NCBI RefSeq assembly: GCF_016863135.1
Contig: NZ_BOOH01000008.1
Coordinates: 42,913 to 106,912 of the forward strand
Reading direction: 5' to 3'
Source of the DNA: Planobispora longispora
GTDB lineage: Bacteria > Actinomycetota > Actinomycetes > Streptosporangiales > Streptosporangiaceae
Length of the DNA: 64,000 nucleotides
Position numbers and translations under genes: made by a program. The notes beneath the pieces were generated by a model. The model ran no database searches, had not been told where the DNA came from, and worked only from the letters and a program-made list of their open reading frames with translations. Below, one piece after another: positions 61,571 to 64,000 of this stretch; within the stretch, counting starts at the first letter, position 1, and each line of letters starts with the position of its first letter.

Positions 61571-61970
61571 CCGGGAGCGGGGCGCCACCGTCGTCGAGCT
61601 GGCGATGATCATGCCGGTGGTGCTGGTGGTCGTCCTGCTCATCGTGCAGTTCGCCCTGTGGTTCCACGGGCGCCAGGTGGCCGACGCCGCGGCGCGCGAG
61701 GGAGCCCGGCTGGCCCGGATCGACAGCGAGTCCTGGCGGCAGGACGCCGAGGCGCGGGCCGACGAGGTGATCGAGGCCGTCGGCCCGAAACTCCTCGACG
61801 AGGCCACCGTCACGGCGTGGGAGGAGGGAGATCAGCGCGGAGTCGAGGTCACCGCGACAGCGGTCCAGGTCGTCCCGCTCCTGCCGGCCACCACGTTCAC
61901 CATCACCGCGCGCTTCGGCGGTCCCGTGGAGTGCTTCCGGCCCGACGACGGGAGTGAGGGATGCGAATGA
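61548..61970 (+). CDS. TadE-family pseudopilin
   Basis: A 140-residue minor pilin. The leader ends RGATVVELAMIMPVVL with Glu at +5 after the glycine, followed by the hydrophobic helix and the conserved AAREGARLARI segment of TadE. GTG 61548 lies inside the Flp-like gene, giving a 23-bp overlap that suggests coupled translation. TadE-type proteins are thought to prime or cap the pilus. Confidence 0.88.
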   Translation: MTVAETPDRERGATVVELAMIMPVVLVVVLLIVQFALWFHGRQVADAAAREGARLARIDSESWRQDAEARADEVIEAVGPKLLDEATVTAWEEGDQRGVEVTATAVQVVPLLPATTFTITARFGGPVECFRPDDGSEGCE

Positions 61971-62440
61971 GCCACCGGTACGGCCGGGCGCGAGCCGGTC
62001 CGCGGATCCGGGACCGCCTGAAGGCGCGGTCGAGGACCCGGTCGAGGACCCGGAGCCACCGCGAGCGCGGCTCGTTGTCGGCGGAGACGGTGCTGCTCGC
62101 CCCGGTCTTCCTGCTCTTCCTGCTCTTCCTGGTCGGCGCGGGGCGGTTGGTGGAGGCCCAGGGCGAGGTCAACGGCGCGGCCAGAGACGCGGCCCGGGCC
62201 GCGTCGGTCGAGCGCACCCGATCCGAGGCCGAGACCGCCGCGGCCGCCGCGGCGAAGGAGGCCCTGACGGGCGAGTGCGAGCCGCGGGTCGACCTGTCCG
62301 GCACCGTCTGGGAGGAGGGAGGTCAGGTCAGAGCCGAGGTGAGCTGCTCCCTGGACCTGGGCTTCCTCGGTTTCGGCGCGGTCAAGGACGTCCGGGGGGA
62401 CTCGGTGGTCCCGCTGGAGCAGTTCCGGAGGGTCGACTGA
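61967..62440 (+). CDS. TadE/TadF-like pseudopilin
   Basis: A 157-residue minor pilin with an unusually long, Arg-rich leader (about 35 residues). The RGSLSAETVLLAPVFLLFLLF cleavage and helix region follows, then a cysteine-containing periplasmic part (EALTGECEPRVDLSG and VSCSLDLGFLG). ATG 61967 overlaps the previous stop as ATGA and has GAGGG six bases upstream, so it is preferred over ATG 61961. Confidence 0.82.
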   Translation: MSHRYGRARAGPRIRDRLKARSRTRSRTRSHRERGSLSAETVLLAPVFLLFLLFLVGAGRLVEAQGEVNGAARDAARAASVERTRSEAETAAAAAAKEALTGECEPRVDLSGTVWEEGGQVRAEVSCSLDLGFLGFGAVKDVRGDSVVPLEQFRRVD

Positions 62441-62441
62441 C

Positions 62442-63020
62442 ATGCGATGCCCGAGTGCCCCGAAGGCGGCCGGAACGCCTGCAGCGACCACCGGTGGAAG
62501 TCATGCCCTGAGGAGCGGTGGATCTCATGCCGTCAACACCGGTGGAACGCATGTCCTGACCTGCGGTGAAAGGCATGTCCTGAAGGACGGTGGTCACGAT
62601 GGGCCGGAGCGGGGGTCGATGTCGGTCTTCACGGTGCTCTTCTCCCTGGTGGTCTTCCTGCTGGCGGGACTGCTGGTGGACGGCGGGGCCGCGATCAACG
62701 CCCGGCTGCGGGCGGCCGACGTCGCCGAGCAGGCGGCCCGGGCCGGCGCCGACCAGATCGACGTCGAGTATCTCCGCGAGACCAGCCGGGCCCGGCTGCT
62801 GGAGAGCGACGCCGTGTGCGGGGCGGCCGAAGAGATCGTCTCCGGTCACACGGGCGGAGAGGTCGGCCTCGCGGGATGCGAGGCCGGCGAGGCGGAGGTG
62901 GAGGTCACGGTCTCCGTCCGCTGGGAGGCGTTCTTCCTCGCCGCCCTCGGTTTCCCGGGGGCGGAGATGAAGGCGACGGCCGTGGCCGGCCCCGACACGG
63001 GAGAGGCTCCGGTGCCGTGA
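62442..63020 (+). CDS. TadG-like pilus protein with N-terminal octapeptide repeats
   Basis: A 192-residue protein. The first 60 residues contain five copies of an eight-residue repeat (GGSHALRS, GGSHAVNT, GGTHVLTC and so on). ERGSMSVFTVLFSLVVFLLAG then forms the membrane helix, followed by VDGGAAINARLRAADVAEQAAR, the usual TadG start. GGAGG is nine bases before ATG 62442, which supports inclusion of the repeats. ATG 62619 would remove them and the charged RGS motif. Confidence 0.75.
   Translation: MRCPSAPKAAGTPAATTGGSHALRSGGSHAVNTGGTHVLTCGERHVLKDGGHDGPERGSMSVFTVLFSLVVFLLAGLLVDGGAAINARLRAADVAEQAARAGADQIDVEYLRETSRARLLESDAVCGAAEEIVSGHTGGEVGLAGCEAGEAEVEVTVSVRWEAFFLAALGFPGAEMKATAVAGPDTGEAPVP
62493..62612. 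repeat. Five 24-bp in-frame tandem repeats in the TadG-like gene
   Basis: Units begin at 62493, 62517, 62541, 62565 and 62589, each starting GGTG(G/A)A or GGTGGT. The period is exactly eight codons. The repeats encode His-containing octapeptides on the cytoplasmic side of the membrane helix. Confidence 0.9.
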
Positions 63021-63132
63021 CGGGGCCGGGGACGAGGGCGGGGCCGGGGACGAGGGCGGGGCCAGACCGATTGTGACGAACCGCTGGCCCGGCGGGTGAC
63101 CGAGGACGAATCTGGATGAGGAGGGGAGAGGC

Positions 63133-64000
63133 ATGCCGACGCGACAGCCGACGCGACAGCCCACGCGTATCAAGCCCAGGCGCACCGCCGGCGACCTGTT
63201 CGCCGGGCTGGGCGCCCTGATCGTGCTGGTCGCGCTCGTCGGCGGGGTCCCCTACGCGCTGCTCCGGCTGGCCGGACCGCCGCTCCCGCCCGAACTGCTC
63301 GACCTCGACCTGCTGAACAGCGAGGTCGGCACCAGCACGATCGTCGCGATCCTGGTCCTGCTGGTCTGGCTGGCCTGGCTGCAGCTGGTCGTCTGCGTGC
63401 TCGTCGAGCTCTACGCGGGACTGCGCCGGGTCGGCATGCCGGCGAGGGTCCCCCTCTCCGGAGGCACCCAGGCGCTGGCCAACCGGCTGGTCACGGCGGT
63501 CCTGCTGCTGTTCACGGTGTCGGCGGCGGCCGTGCCGTTCGTGAAACCGGCCGGCCCGCCCGCCCGGCCCGCGCCCGTCTCCGCCGCGCTGGCCGCGCCT
63601 CCCCTCACCGCCGAGCGGGAACCGCTGGCCCCCGTGGCGAAGGCCAAGAAGGTCTACGTGGTCCAGCCGCCGCACGGGCGCCACCACGAGAGCCTGTGGG
63701 AGATCGCCGAGAAGTGCCTCGGCGACGGCCGCCGCTATCCGGAGATCTACCGTCTCAACCAGCACAAGGAGCAGCCCGACGGCAGCCGCCTGCGGATGGC
63801 CGATCTGATCAGGCCCGGCTGGGTGCTCGACATGCCGGACGACGCGAGGAACGTTCACATCGTCCCCGCCGCCCAGCCCCGCACCGCCACCCTGGAGGAA
63901 CACCCGGGCAAGCCGGCCGAGCTCGACGGCCGTACCCACACCGCCGCCCGTGCCCCGGCCGACCCGCCCGGCACGTCCTCGGTCCCGGACCGGGGGACCG
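63133..64000 (+). CDS. LysM-like membrane protein at the end of the Tad operon (3' end outside window)
   Basis: The first 289 codons of an unfinished gene. Two membrane helices (about 20-43 and 60-85) and a third (about 115-135) precede a Pro/Ala linker. A LysM-like segment follows: HESLWEIAEKCLGDGRRYPEIYRLN and WVLDMPDDARNVHIV. The N terminus repeats PTRQ. GGGAGAGG precedes ATG 63133. In other actinomycetes, large LysM proteins at this place continue into a SARP/BTAD regulatory domain. That part would lie outside the window, so it is only an inference. Confidence 0.78.
   Translation, partial: MPTRQPTRQPTRIKPRRTAGDLFAGLGALIVLVALVGGVPYALLRLAGPPLPPELLDLDLLNSEVGTSTIVAILVLLVWLAWLQLVVCVLVELYAGLRRVGMPARVPLSGGTQALANRLVTAVLLLFTVSAAAVPFVKPAGPPARPAPVSAALAAPPLTAEREPLAPVAKAKKVYVVQPPHGRHHESLWEIAEKCLGDGRRYPEIYRLNQHKEQPDGSRLRMADLIRPGWVLDMPDDARNVHIVPAAQPRTATLEEHPGKPAELDGRTHTAARAPADPPGTSSVPDRGT

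Overview
The window is chromosomal DNA of a very GC-rich, filament-forming actinomycete. Codons end almost always in G or C, GTG starts are common, and adjacent genes often overlap at ATGA, GTGA or TGATG. The gene set fits: a Tad/Flp pilus, WXG100 with an FtsK-type secretion ATPase, NB-ARC/TPR proteins, sugar ABC importers without their own ATPase, and an actinobacterial acyl-CoA carboxylase alpha chain. A member of the Streptosporangiaceae or a close relative is my best guess. No rRNA, tRNA, CRISPR array, insertion sequence or phage gene was seen.

Layout. 1-10.7 kb is mostly housekeeping: the end of a drug exporter, an AMIN-like lipoprotein, a cupin, adenosine deaminase, a PH-domain membrane protein, an AAA/DUF234 ATPase, then an alpha-phosphohexomutase, purine nucleoside phosphorylase, a gamma-glutamylcyclotransferase-like protein and the LpdA flavoprotein. 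10.9-24.4 kb is accessory: a membrane diguanylate cyclase, a secreted CocE-like hydrolase, a two-domain glycosyltransferase, an O-acetylation pair (MBOAT plus a frameshifted AlgX-like partner), a trypco2 / trypsin-NB-ARC-TPR pair that looks like a conflict system, and a pentapeptide-repeat membrane protein. 24.5-44.8 kb is sugar catabolism: GH42, GH95, GH31 and one ABC importer; a small Hsp20-MerR pair; a second ABC importer divergent from a ROK regulator; then GH3 and a LacI regulator. 45-49.7 kb carries a TPM-domain membrane protein, the biotin carboxylase/BCCP chain and an SDR enzyme. 49.9-55.5 kb has a WXG100 protein and a 1701-residue FHA-FtsK ATPase. 56.5-64 kb is a Tad pilus operon running off the window.

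How it works together. The GH95, GH42, GH31 and GH3 enzymes all lack export signals. Their family activities are the four needed to take apart fucogalacto-xyloglucan oligosaccharides inside the cell after import. AT-rich TTAGT/ACTAA-type sites recur at three of these promoter or junction regions, next to the ROK gene among others, and two identical LacI-type palindromes precede GH3. The main candidates for new biology are the trypco2/trypsin-NB-ARC-TPR pair, a helical domain shared by the pentapeptide-repeat and TPM membrane proteins, and short tandem duplications beside many stop codons.
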